64,000 nucleotides of DNA from ZC4RG35 sp041747855 (GTDB lineage Bacteria > Actinomycetota > Acidimicrobiia > Spongiisociales > ZC4RG35), in assembly GCA_041747855.1 (NCBI GenBank), contig JBGTEJ010000060.1, positions 1-64,000 on the forward strand, given 5' to 3'. The stretch's first letter is position 1; each line of letters begins with the position of its first letter. Below are positions 50,571 through 58,598 of this stretch, piece by piece. The position numbers were made by a program, and so were the translations under genes. The notes under the pieces are model-generated. The model was not told the DNA's origin and did not search any database. It saw only the letters and a program-made list of their open reading frames with translations.

Positions 50571-51995
50571 TCAAGCAGCCGCGTCTTTCAAACCGGCGGC
50601 CTTCTTCTCGACGTCTTCACGACCACCGACCATGTAGAACGCCTGCTCCGGATACTGATCCATCTCGCCGTCGATAAGAGCACGGAACGAGAGAATGGTC
50701 TCGTCACGTGGGGTGTAGATACCGACCTGACCGGTGAACTGCTCGGCCACGAACATCGGCTGGGCGAGGAAACGCTGGATTCGACGGGCCCGTCCCACCA
50801 CCAGCTTGTCGTCCTCAGAGAGCTCATCGATACCGAGGATGGCGATGATGTCCTGGAGGTCCTTGTACCTCTGGAGGATCCGCTGGACCTCGGTGGCCAC
50901 GAAATAGTGCTCTTCGCCGACGATCTGGGGATCGAGGGCACGGCTGGTCGAGTCCAAAGGGTCCACTGCGGGGTAGATGCCCAAGGCAGTCAGCGGTCGT
51001 GACAGCACCGTGGTGGCGTCCAGGTGGGCGAAGGCGGTGTGCGGGGCCGGGTCGGTGATGTCGTCAGCCGGCACGTAGATGGCCTGGAGCGAAGTGATGG
51101 ACCGGCCCTTCAGCGAGGTGATCCGCTCCTGAAGAGAACCCATCTCGTCGGCCAGGTTCGGCTGGTACCCCACCTCCGAAGGCATCCGCCCGAGGAGGGT
51201 CGAGACCTCAGACCCGGCCTGGGTGAACCGGAAGATGTTGTCGATGAAGAGCAGCACGTCCTGGTTCTGGACGTCACGGAAGTACTCGGCCATGGTCAGC
51301 GCTGAGAGGGCGACCCGGAGACGCACCCCCGGCGGCTCGTCCATCTGACCGAACACGAGGGCGGCCTTCTCTATGACCCCGGTCTCCTGCATCTCCAGAT
51401 AGAGGTCGTTCCCCTCGCGGGTCCGCTCCCCCACACCGGCGAAAACCGAGACACCACCATGCTGGGTGGCGACACGGTTGATCATCTCCTGGATGAGGAC
51501 GGTCTTGCCCACGCCGGCACCACCGAACAAACCGATCTTGCCACCCTGAAGGTAAGGGCAGATCAGGTCGAGGACCTTGATCCCGGTCTCGAACACTGTC
51601 TTTTGTGGTTCGACATCCTCGAACGCGGGCGCGGACCGATGGATCGGCCAGCGGGGATCGGAGAAGTCCTGGTCGGGAGCGTCGAGGCAGTCGCCCCAAA
51701 CGTTGAAGATGTGACCCAGCGTCTGGTCGCCAACGGGGACCGTGATCGGCGAGCCGGTGTCGACCACCCTGGCGCCACGGACCAGACCGTCGGTCGGTGC
51801 CAGGGCGATGGCCCGAATCCTCGAGTCACCGAGATGCTGAGCGACCTCGGCCAGAACCTTCTTCTCCTCGCCTCCCAGCGTGAAGTAGATCTCGATGGCG
51901 TTGAGGATCTCGGGGAGACCGTCCGGCGGGAACTCGACGTCCACCACAGGGCCGGCCACCTTGATGATCCGACCTACACCTTTACCTTCGCTCAT
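50571..51995 (-). CDS. atpD: ATP synthase F1 subunit beta
   Basis: The 474-residue catalytic subunit has P-loop GLFGGAGVGKTVLIQE, GERTREGNDLYLEM, the Walker B LLFIDNIFRFTQAG, and the signature PAVDPLDSTS. It starts at ATG 51995 (MSEGKGVGRIIKVAGPVVDVEF). It sits 40 bp after atpG. Confidence 0.98.
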   Translation of the reverse strand: MSEGKGVGRIIKVAGPVVDVEFPPDGLPEILNAIEIYFTLGGEEKKVLAEVAQHLGDSRIRAIALAPTDGLVRGARVVDTGSPITVPVGDQTLGHIFNVWGDCLDAPDQDFSDPRWPIHRSAPAFEDVEPQKTVFETGIKVLDLICPYLQGGKIGLFGGAGVGKTVLIQEMINRVATQHGGVSVFAGVGERTREGNDLYLEMQETGVIEKAALVFGQMDEPPGVRLRVALSALTMAEYFRDVQNQDVLLFIDNIFRFTQAGSEVSTLLGRMPSEVGYQPNLADEMGSLQERITSLKGRSITSLQAIYVPADDITDPAPHTAFAHLDATTVLSRPLTALGIYPAVDPLDSTSRALDPQIVGEEHYFVATEVQRILQRYKDLQDIIAILGIDELSEDDKLVVGRARRIQRFLAQPMFVAEQFTGQVGIYTPRDETILSFRALIDGEMDQYPEQAFYMVGGREDVEKKAAGLKDAAA

Positions 51996-52035
51996 GTTCT
52001 TGGCTCCATGTTTGGCTGATTTGGGAAGACGGGGC

Positions 52036-52920
52036 TCACTTGGCCTCCGCCAAAGCTTCGGCACCACCGACGATCTCGGTGATGGCAGTTGTGATCTCGG
52101 CCTGACGGGCACGGTTGGCCTGCACTCTCAGACCCTTGATCAACTCTTCCGCGTTGTCGGTGGCCGCCTTCATCGCCCGACGACGGGCACTGTGCTCCGA
52201 GGCGGAAGCTTCCAACAGCACGTTGAACACGATCGCCTCCACATACATCGGGAGGAGACGGTTGAGGATCACTTCCGGTGACGGCTCGAACTCGTAGGCA
52301 ACCCTCGATGCGACCTCGTCGGCCTCCATCTCGGGCCGGGTCACAGGGAGCACTTCCATTCCGGTTGGGGCCTGTGTCATTGCCGACTGGAATCTCGTGT
52401 AGAAGGCCTCGAGGGCGTCGATCCTCTTGTCGGCGTAGGCCACCATCACGGTTCTGGCGATGGCCCGGGCGTCGCCATAACCGGGAGTGTCGGTCACCCC
52501 CAGATAGGCCTGCTCGATCCGATAGCCGCGGTAGCGGAAGTAGGACTGGGCCTTCTTGCCGACGGCATAGATGATGACGTCCTTGCCCTCTTTGGCCAGT
52601 TGGTGGATCCGCACCTCGGCCATTCGGATGATGTTCGAGGCATAGGCACCGGCCAGACCGCGATCCGAGGAGACGACCAGGACACCGACCGTCTTCTGGT
52701 CCCGGCGCTGGAGGAGAGAGTGGGAACTGCCGGCACCGGCGGCCCCCACGTTCTTGATCACCTCGATCAACTTCTCGGTGTAGGGCTTGGACCCGATAAC
52801 GCGGGCCTGTGCCTTGGGAATGCGACTGGCCGCGATCAACTCCATGGCGCGGGTGATCTTCTTCGTCGCCTCGACGCTCTTGATCCGGCGTCGGGTGTCT
52901 CGCAGTGCGGCGCTGGCCAC
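52036..52920 (-). CDS. atpG: ATP synthase F1 subunit gamma
   Basis: The 294-residue central stalk subunit has DTRRRIKSVEATKKITRAMELIAASRI at the N-terminus (RRRIKSVEATKKITRAMEL) and the C-terminal helix ATDNAEELIKGLRVQANRARQAEIT (core NRARQAEITTAITEIVGGA). The start is GTG at 52920, 6 bp after atpA. Confidence 0.97.
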   Translation of the reverse strand: MASAALRDTRRRIKSVEATKKITRAMELIAASRIPKAQARVIGSKPYTEKLIEVIKNVGAAGAGSSHSLLQRRDQKTVGVLVVSSDRGLAGAYASNIIRMAEVRIHQLAKEGKDVIIYAVGKKAQSYFRYRGYRIEQAYLGVTDTPGYGDARAIARTVMVAYADKRIDALEAFYTRFQSAMTQAPTGMEVLPVTRPEMEADEVASRVAYEFEPSPEVILNRLLPMYVEAIVFNVLLEASASEHSARRRAMKAATDNAEELIKGLRVQANRARQAEITTAITEIVGGAEALAEAK

Positions 52921-52926
52921 TGAGAG

Positions 52927-54462
52927 TTAGCCCTCGCTCCCGGTGAATGTCTCCTTGAATGCGCTCACCGCATCCGCCATCGAGCCGTCCTCGGGGAGCT
53001 TTCCGGTGTCCCTGATTCCGGCCAGAACGTTCGAGTAACGGGCCTTGGCGAACTCCCGAAGCTCCGACTCGAAGCGACGGACGTCCTTGACCGGGACATC
53101 ATCCATGTGACCTTCGGTGACCGCGAACAAGACCAGCACCTGCTCCTCGACCGGTACCGGGTCGAACTGGGGCTGCTTGAGCACTTCGACCACCCGACGA
53201 CCCCTCTCCAGCTGAGCGAGGGAGGAGGAGTCGAGCTCGGACCCGAATTCGGCGAAAGCTGCCAATTCTCGGAACTGGGCCAGGTTGAGACGGAGAGGAC
53301 CGGAGATCTTCTTCATCGCCGAGATCTGGGCGTTTCCACCCACCCGGGACACCGACTCACCGGCGTTCAGCGCTGGTCGGACACCCTGGAAGAACAGGTC
53401 CGTCTCGAGGAAGCACTGACCGTCGGTGATCGAGATCACATTGGTGGGGATGTACGCCGAGATGTCCCCCGCCTTGGTCTCGATGACCGGGAGCCCGGTG
53501 AGGCTCCCCCCGCCCAGTTCCTCAGAGAGACGGGCGCAACGCTCGAGGAGGCGGGAGTGGAGGTAGAACACATCACCCGGGTACGCCTCACGGCCGGGCG
53601 GGCGACGGAGAAGCAGGGATATCTCGCGATAGGCGACCGCCTGCTTGGAGAGGTCGTCGAAGATGACCAGAGCATGCTCGCCCTTGTACATCCAGTGCTG
53701 GCCGATGGCCGACCCGGTATAGGGGGCGTACATCTGGAGGGCTGGTGCGTCTGAGGCGGCGGCGTTGACCACCACCGTGTACTCCATCGCGCCCTTCTCA
53801 CGGAGGGTGGCGACGACTTCGGCGACGGTGGAGGCCTTCTGCCCGATCGCCACATAGATGCACTTGACCGCCTTGTCGGTACCCCAGAACTGCTTCTGGT
53901 TGATGATGGTGTCGACGAGGAGCGCGGTCTTGCCGGTCTGACGGTCGCCGATGATCAACTGACGCTGACCCCTCCCGATCGGGGTCATCGAGTCGATCGC
54001 CTTGATCCCGGTCTGAAGTGGCTGGGTCACCGGCTGACGTTCTACGACGGAAGGCGCCTGGGTCTCCAGTAGTCGCCGCTCGGTGGTGTTGATCGGGCCC
54101 TGACCATCGATGGGGTTTCCCAGGGCGTCGATGACACGGCCAAGGAGGGCGTCACCCACGGGGACCGAGAGAACGGTCCCGGTCTGCTTGACCGGATGGC
54201 CCTCCTCTATGTGGTTGTACTCGCCCAGGAAGACGACACCGAGATCGTCTTCGTCGATATTGAGGGCGACCCCCATCAGACCACCCGGGAACTCCAGGAG
54301 CTCCGAAGCCATGGCCCCAGGAAGCCCTTCTACTCTCGCCACACCGTCGGCGACGGAAGCCACATAGCCAACCGTCTCCTTTTCCATCCCCGGTTCCCAC
54401 CCTGCCAGGCGGGCCTTGAGTGACTCGGTGATCTGATCGGCAGTGATTGTCAGTTCAGACAT
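52927..54462 (-). CDS. atpA: ATP synthase F1 subunit alpha
   Basis: The 511-residue non-catalytic nucleotide-binding subunit has P-loop IGDRQTGKTALLVD, IYVAIGQKASTVAEVV, LVIFDDLSKQAVAYR, and the signature PALNAGESVSRVGG. It follows atpH by 8 bp; ATG 54462. Confidence 0.98.
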   Translation of the reverse strand: MSELTITADQITESLKARLAGWEPGMEKETVGYVASVADGVARVEGLPGAMASELLEFPGGLMGVALNIDEDDLGVVFLGEYNHIEEGHPVKQTGTVLSVPVGDALLGRVIDALGNPIDGQGPINTTERRLLETQAPSVVERQPVTQPLQTGIKAIDSMTPIGRGQRQLIIGDRQTGKTALLVDTIINQKQFWGTDKAVKCIYVAIGQKASTVAEVVATLREKGAMEYTVVVNAAASDAPALQMYAPYTGSAIGQHWMYKGEHALVIFDDLSKQAVAYREISLLLRRPPGREAYPGDVFYLHSRLLERCARLSEELGGGSLTGLPVIETKAGDISAYIPTNVISITDGQCFLETDLFFQGVRPALNAGESVSRVGGNAQISAMKKISGPLRLNLAQFRELAAFAEFGSELDSSSLAQLERGRRVVEVLKQPQFDPVPVEEQVLVLFAVTEGHMDDVPVKDVRRFESELREFAKARYSNVLAGIRDTGKLPEDGSMADAVSAFKETFTGSEG

Positions 54463-54470
54463 CAGTACTC

Positions 54471-55004
54471 CTAACGCGCCTTGACGGCTTGACGCAGCTC
54501 GTCGACCCTGCGGGCGATCGAGCCATCGATAACGGTGTCGCCGACCCTGGCGACCAATCCTCCGATGACCGACGGATCGACCATCACCTTGACTTCCACG
54601 TTCTTGCCGGTGGCGCGGCCCAGTGCCACGGCCAGCTTGTCGATCGTTGCCTGGTCGAGGGGCACCGCACTGCGGACCTCAGCAACGGCCTTGTCACGCG
54701 AAGCGGCCGCAGTCTCTGTCAATGACCTGGCGATGGCGGGAAGGTCGGAAGCGTGACCCTGACCAACTATGAGTTGGACCAGGCCCACGGTGAGGGTTGA
54801 GGCCCTCCCACCAATCAGGTCGTCGATGACACCTTGCTTCCTGTCGTATGGCAGCAATGGGTCGGTCAGAGTCGAGCGAAGCTCCGGTGTGCTGCCGAGG
54901 GCGTTGGCGACTGTCAGCAACTCGCTCTCGACACGTTCGGACTCGTCTTCGGCCCTGGCCAGCTCGAAGATGGCGCTGGCATATCCGGAGATACGGTCGG
55001 TCAA
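54471..55004 (-). CDS. atpH: ATP synthase subunit delta
   Basis: The 177-residue OSCP/delta subunit has YASAIFELARAEDESERVESEL at the N-terminus (GYASAIFELA), and the C-terminal motif VKVMVDPSVIGGLVARVGDTVIDGS (DPSVIGGLVARVGDTVIDGS). It connects F1 to the peripheral stalk. It starts at TTG 55004, one base after the atpF stop. Confidence 0.94.
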   Translation of the reverse strand: MTDRISGYASAIFELARAEDESERVESELLTVANALGSTPELRSTLTDPLLPYDRKQGVIDDLIGGRASTLTVGLVQLIVGQGHASDLPAIARSLTETAAASRDKAVAEVRSAVPLDQATIDKLAVALGRATGKNVEVKVMVDPSVIGGLVARVGDTVIDGSIARRVDELRQAVKAR

Positions 55005-55005
55005 C

Positions 55006-55551
55006 TCAGATCCTCTCCAGGTCGGCGAGGTAACGATCGATCAGGGCCTGGTGCGCGTCGGCGTCCAGCGATTCCCCGACGATCTTGCCGGCCAGGTCGA
55101 CCGAAATGTCACCAACCTGGCTACGCGCGTCGGCGAGGGCTCGCGACTTCTCTGAGGCCGCCTCCTCACGGGCTTTCGCCCGAATCTTCTCGGCGTCGAC
55201 TTCGGCCTTCGCCACCAGATCAGCACGGAGCTGATCGGCCGAGGCCCTGGCCTCTTCGAGGATCCGGTTGCCTTCCGACTTGGACTCGGCGAGCTGCTTC
55301 TTGTAATCGTTGAGCAGACTCTCCGCCTCAGTTTTGGCCTTCTCGGCAGCGGTGTACTCACCGGCGATCGCCTTCTGTCGCATCTCCATGGTCTCGCTCA
55401 GCTTCGGCCAGACCCACTTCCTCACGAAGAAGAAGACCAGTCCGAATGCGATGACACCCGCGATGAGCTCGGTCCAGTGCGGCAGCAACAGTTCGACGGC
55501 GCTGCTTTCGCCCTCCGTGGCGGCGTACACGAACGTCGGTGTTTCCAGCAT
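55006..55551 (-). CDS. atpF: ATP synthase F0 subunit b
   Basis: The 181-residue peripheral stalk subunit has one N-terminal transmembrane helix (LIAGVIAFGLVFFFVRKWVWP) followed by a long charged coiled coil (about 50-175). ATG 55551 is used; TTG 55557 would overlap atpE as TTGA. Confidence 0.95.
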   Translation of the reverse strand: MLETPTFVYAATEGESSAVELLLPHWTELIAGVIAFGLVFFFVRKWVWPKLSETMEMRQKAIAGEYTAAEKAKTEAESLLNDYKKQLAESKSEGNRILEEARASADQLRADLVAKAEVDAEKIRAKAREEAASEKSRALADARSQVGDISVDLAGKIVGESLDADAHQALIDRYLADLERI

Positions 55552-55553
55552 GA

Positions 55554-55835
55554 TCAACCAGCCAGGAAGAAGACCACGAACCCGATCAGGGCAAGGGCTT
55601 CGGAGAGTGCCATTCCGATGAACATGTTGGTCCGCAGCATGCCGGCGACCTCAGGTTGACGTGCCATCGCCTGTACCGCGTTACCGGCGACGATGCCCAC
55701 ACCAATCCCCGGGCCGATGGCGGCGAGGCCATAGCCGATGGCGGCCAGACCACTACCGACGTTGCCGGTCACACCCGGAGCCTCCTGCGCAAGGATCTGC
55801 GCGGAGACAGCCAGTGTGCCTAGTAGTGCTTCCAT
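55554..55835 (-). CDS. atpE: ATP synthase F0 subunit c
   Basis: The 93-residue ring subunit has two hydrophobic hairpin helices: GLAAIGYGLAAIGPGIGVGI, then the loop ARQPEV, and a second helix with the proton-binding Glu in GMALSEALALIGFV. Helix 2 lacks the extra polar residues expected of Na+-binding rings, so H+ coupling is likely. The N-terminal ~20 residues (SAQILAQ) are a leader-like extension. Confidence 0.96.
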   Translation of the reverse strand: MEALLGTLAVSAQILAQEAPGVTGNVGSGLAAIGYGLAAIGPGIGVGIVAGNAVQAMARQPEVAGMLRTNMFIGMALSEALALIGFVVFFLAG

Positions 55836-55869
55836 TTGAGTTTCCCTCTTTCCTTGTCTGGTTTCTCGA

Positions 55870-56673
55870 TCAGTGCGCCGGGTGCAGCGAGCTTTCGATG
55901 TACACGGCGGAGAGCAAAGTGAAGATGTAGGCCTGGAGGAACAGGATCAACAGCTCCAGAGTGAAGATCGCCATCCCGAAGATGAACCACAGCGGGCCGA
56001 CGACGAAACCTTGAACCGGACCGATCATCCCGGTGGCGGCCGCGTAGACGAAGAACACGCCCGAGCCGAGGAGCAGCGCCAGCATGGTGTGACCGGCGAC
56101 CAGGTTGGCAAACAACCGGAGGGCAAGCGAGAACGGGCGGACGATCAGGACCGAGACGAACTCGATGAGACCGATCAGCGGCTTGAGGGCGGTCGGGACC
56201 CCCGGTGGCCATAGGAGGTGTCCCAGATACCCGAGCCCCTGCTTCTTGAAGCCCATGAACACGAAGATGAAATAGGTGGCCAGCGAGAGGATCAAGGGGA
56301 TTGCCATGCGCGATCCGATCGGAAACATGATGAACGGTGTGATCCCGAAGAAGTTGCCGACCAGGATGAACATGAAGAGTGAGAGCAGGAACGGGGCGTA
56401 GCGTTCGCCACCTGGGCCGATCACTCCTACCGCGATGTCGTTTCGGACCAGGTTGACCAGACCTTCGACCGCCATGCCAAACCTGGTTGGGACCAGTCGT
56501 GGCTTCCGGTAGGCGAAGTAGAGAAGCCCGATTACGACGACAGCGGCCAGGAGGATGTAAATGACCGTGCGGCTCCACTCCCCGAAGATGGCTGGGAGCT
56601 GGAACAGTTCGAGAATGTTGCCGGGAATGCACAACGGCTGCTCGGTTGGCTCACACGAAAAAGCCAGGATCAT
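55870..56673 (-). CDS. atpB: ATP synthase F0 subunit a
   Basis: The 267-residue membrane subunit has about six helices. Conserved parts are FLLSLFMFILVGNFFGITPF, the essential Arg in SLALRLFANLVAGH, and LELLILFLQAYIFTLLSAVYI near the C-terminus. ATG 56673 overlaps the upstream stop as ATGA, so it is preferred over the GTG at 56682. Confidence 0.96.
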   Translation of the reverse strand: MILAFSCEPTEQPLCIPGNILELFQLPAIFGEWSRTVIYILLAAVVVIGLLYFAYRKPRLVPTRFGMAVEGLVNLVRNDIAVGVIGPGGERYAPFLLSLFMFILVGNFFGITPFIMFPIGSRMAIPLILSLATYFIFVFMGFKKQGLGYLGHLLWPPGVPTALKPLIGLIEFVSVLIVRPFSLALRLFANLVAGHTMLALLLGSGVFFVYAAATGMIGPVQGFVVGPLWFIFGMAIFTLELLILFLQAYIFTLLSAVYIESSLHPAH

Positions 56674-57086
56674 TCCGTCCACTCGAGTTCCCTTTCTCTA
56701 CCTTTTGCCACAGCTACCGCCTCCGCTCCTATCAAGATCAGATAGGCCACCACCGCGGTCAATCCGAACGCCAAGCGATCGATCGGCACCAGTCTGGCCA
56801 CAACCAGCATTGTCAGAGTCAACAGACCGAGCCGCAGAAGGAAACCGACGATGGCGGCGGCATGATAAACCTGAAGACTGATTCTGGCGGAAATCGAGAG
56901 GATCCATCCGGCCAACAGGAAGTTCCCGATCACTACTGCCACTCCCAAAGCAGAGCTCCACGCACCGTCAGTTCCCCTGGTCAGCCAGAAGATCGCGACC
57001 AGGACGGGAGCCACATAGATCGCCCGGGCGACGGTGTGTCGTGCAAGCACCATCTCGACACCGAGGGTCTGAGGTCCGCTGGTCAC
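56670..57086 (-). CDS. atpI: AtpI-like ATP synthase assembly protein
   Basis: The 138-residue protein has four hydrophobic helices (IYVAPVLVAIFWL, ALGVAVVIGNFLLAGWIL, LLRLGLLTLTMLVVARLV, LTAVVAYLILIGAEAVAV), matching AtpI-type proteins that help assemble the c ring. The GTG at 57086 overlaps the atpZ stop as GTGA. Confidence 0.8.
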   Translation of the reverse strand: MTSGPQTLGVEMVLARHTVARAIYVAPVLVAIFWLTRGTDGAWSSALGVAVVIGNFLLAGWILSISARISLQVYHAAAIVGFLLRLGLLTLTMLVVARLVPIDRLAFGLTAVVAYLILIGAEAVAVAKGRERELEWTE

Positions 57087-57313
57087 CTGTAGTCCTCGTT
57101 GGTCTCTTTGATGTAGTGCCAGAGCCGAAGGAATCCTGAGTAGGAGCCGAGCACGATACCGGTCACCACCAGCCAGGGATCGGTCCCCAGCCATAGGTCG
57201 AGAAGGTATCCGAGGAGGGTTCCCGCAAGCACCGAGTTGAGGAATGATCCTCCCTTCAACCAACCATCGTTGACTGCTGCGGTGACTTGGGTGGTGGCGT
57301 TTTCTTGCTTCAC
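57083..57313 (-). CDS. atpZ: AtpZ-like small membrane protein
   Basis: The 76-residue protein has two transmembrane helices (SVLAGTLLGYLLDLWLG; LVVTGIVLGSYSGFLRLWHYI) with the G-x-LLGYLLD signature of AtpZ, the putative Mg2+/Ca2+-related partner of AtpI. It is the first gene of the atp operon; GTG start. Confidence 0.82.
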   Translation of the reverse strand: MKQENATTQVTAAVNDGWLKGGSFLNSVLAGTLLGYLLDLWLGTDPWLVVTGIVLGSYSGFLRLWHYIKETNEDYR

Positions 57314-57323
57314 AGGGAGGGCT

Positions 57324-57341
57324 TTGTGAAATACTTCACAA
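57324..57341. promoter_or_regulatory. Rex-type redox operator upstream of the ATP synthase operon
   Basis: TTGTGAAATACTTCACAA is a perfect 7-bp inverted repeat with 4-bp spacer and matches the Rex (NADH-sensing repressor) consensus TTGTGAA-N4-TTCACAA. It lies 10 bp upstream of the atpZ GTG. In streptomycetes Rex controls respiratory operons, and the atp operon has been reported among its targets. Confidence 0.72.
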
Positions 57342-57414
57342 GGGTATGGGGGGATGTCATCTAGGCCAAATCGAACTTAGCAGGCACGGTGGGGTGCCAC
57401 GGAGGGGCGCCGGA

Positions 57415-57828
57415 TCAGTCGATCGAGCCGCGCGGTACGACCCACTGGCATATTTGTCCAGTCATCTGGGCAATCAGGTCGAAATCGGCGTCATAGTGGA
57501 GAACGGTAAGTCCCCCCTCCTCGGCCGCGGCGGCGACAAGCAGGTCGGGCACATCCCTGCCCCGCTGGCTGGCGGTGGCGAGTTGGCGCTGAACCTGCAG
57601 GGCTCTGACCACGTGTCTTTCAGTGGTCGGAACCAGGGGGAGTGCCCGTAGACCTTCCGCAAGCCGATCCCACTCCCGGGTGTTACGGGCGGAGGCCCCA
57701 AGTTCGAGGTCAGTGATTCCGGCGCGCCCCACAACCCCGAGCGCAACTAGCGGCTCGACCACTTCCAGAACCTGTGGACGCTGAACACGGGTCAGCGCGC
57801 TGGTGTCGAGAAGATGGGTCAGCGCCAC
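57415..57828 (-). CDS. vapC: VapC-type PIN-domain toxin (second locus)
   Basis: The 137-residue PIN protein has acidic residues in HLLDTSALTR, ITDLELGASARN, GRDVPDLLVAAAA and LHYDADFDLIA; the final VVPRGSI tail is VapC-typical. The GTG start overlaps the antitoxin by 10 bp. It lies just beyond the head of the atp operon on the same strand. Confidence 0.87.
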   Translation of the reverse strand: MALTHLLDTSALTRVQRPQVLEVVEPLVALGVVGRAGITDLELGASARNTREWDRLAEGLRALPLVPTTERHVVRALQVQRQLATASQRGRDVPDLLVAAAAEEGGLTVLHYDADFDLIAQMTGQICQWVVPRGSID

Positions 57829-58013
57829 AGCTCGTCGCGGTCGATCGGGTCGATCGAGGCGATCATCTCAAGCGACTTTCTGACCCGTTCCGGACGGTCC
57901 TTAGCGGCCAGGCGCAACGCCTCGTTCACGGTGTCTTTGATCGTCTCGGTGCCCAGTTCGGCCTGGGCGGCACTCAGGGCACCGTCATCGATGTCCACCA
58001 ACCGTTTGACCAT
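57819..58013 (-). CDS. vapB: VapB-type antitoxin (second locus)
   Basis: The 64-residue protein starts MVKRLVDIDDGALSAAQAEL, followed by TIKDTVNEALRLAA, a VapB-type N-terminal DNA-binding part; the C-terminus (SIDPIDRDELWR) should bind the toxin. ATG 58013 lies 7 nt after TATACT. Confidence 0.85.
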   Translation of the reverse strand: MVKRLVDIDDGALSAAQAELGTETIKDTVNEALRLAAKDRPERVRKSLEMIASIDPIDRDELWR

Positions 58014-58049
58014 CGGAGGCAGTATATCTCTCACAGCTCTCGTATATCT
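58014..58049 (-). promoter_or_regulatory. vapBC promoter with direct repeats
   Basis: On the minus strand TATACT (58026-58021) precedes the vapB ATG by 7 nt. The plus-strand octamer GTATATCT occurs twice, at 58022-58029 and 58042-58049, 20 bp (two helical turns) apart, as expected for cooperative VapBC autorepression. This is inference from spacing. Confidence 0.5.
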
Positions 58050-58124
58050 ACCTTCGGCAGTCGCTGGATTCAATACCTTGGGGCGCGCTGTGGAAAGGTT
58101 TTTAGCGCTATTTAGTCGTATCTA

Positions 58125-58169
58125 TTGACATTTGTCAGACCGAGTCGGTACGATACGAACATATGTTCG
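58125..58169 (+). promoter_or_regulatory. Promoter and LexA-type SOS box of the DUF222 remnant
   Basis: TTGACA (58125-58130), an 18-bp spacer and TACGAT (58149-58154) precede the ATG at 58163 by 8 nt. The perfect 14-bp box CGAACATATGTTCG (58156-58169) straddles the start codon. Confidence 0.78.
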
Positions 58170-58570
58170 CTATGGAGCATCTCAGCGAAACCAGGACTCC
58201 GGGCGTGTCCGGAGTGGCCTTCCGCCCGAACCCGTGGCATGGGGATGCCATTCGGTCCATCCGCCTTCCGGAAGATCTGGAGAGAGTGACACCCGGGCCT
58301 GACCTTGCAGCACTGTTATCGGGACTCGACCGGTCCCGGGTATCGGGTTTCGACCTGACCCGTCTGCTCGAGGCGGAGTCCAGACTGATCTCCCACTTCC
58401 AGGCCGGGATGTACGAGACGATGATCGAACTCGACACGGTCACATCCGAGTTCGGATCCGATGCTCCAGCCGCCGAGATCTCCACCACGACACCCTCTAC
58501 GACGAACACACCGCCTGGGCCCACCGCTCCCAAATCGCCGCTTGACGACTTCGGAACGTGGGGTGTCTAG
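58163..58570 (+). pseudogene. Truncated DUF222 protein (N-terminal remnant)
   Basis: The 135-residue frame matches the intact paralogue at 59595 over residues about 45-110 (PGPDLAALLSGLDRSRVSGFD, LISHFQAGMYETMIELD) and then degenerates into TTTPSTTNTPPGP and stops; the rest of DUF222 and the whole HNH domain are missing. The promoter and SOS box remain perfect. Either it is a decaying copy or a short SOS-induced protein. Confidence 0.78.
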
Positions 58571-58598
58571 CCGGAGCGACCCGGCGACTCCACCCGCG

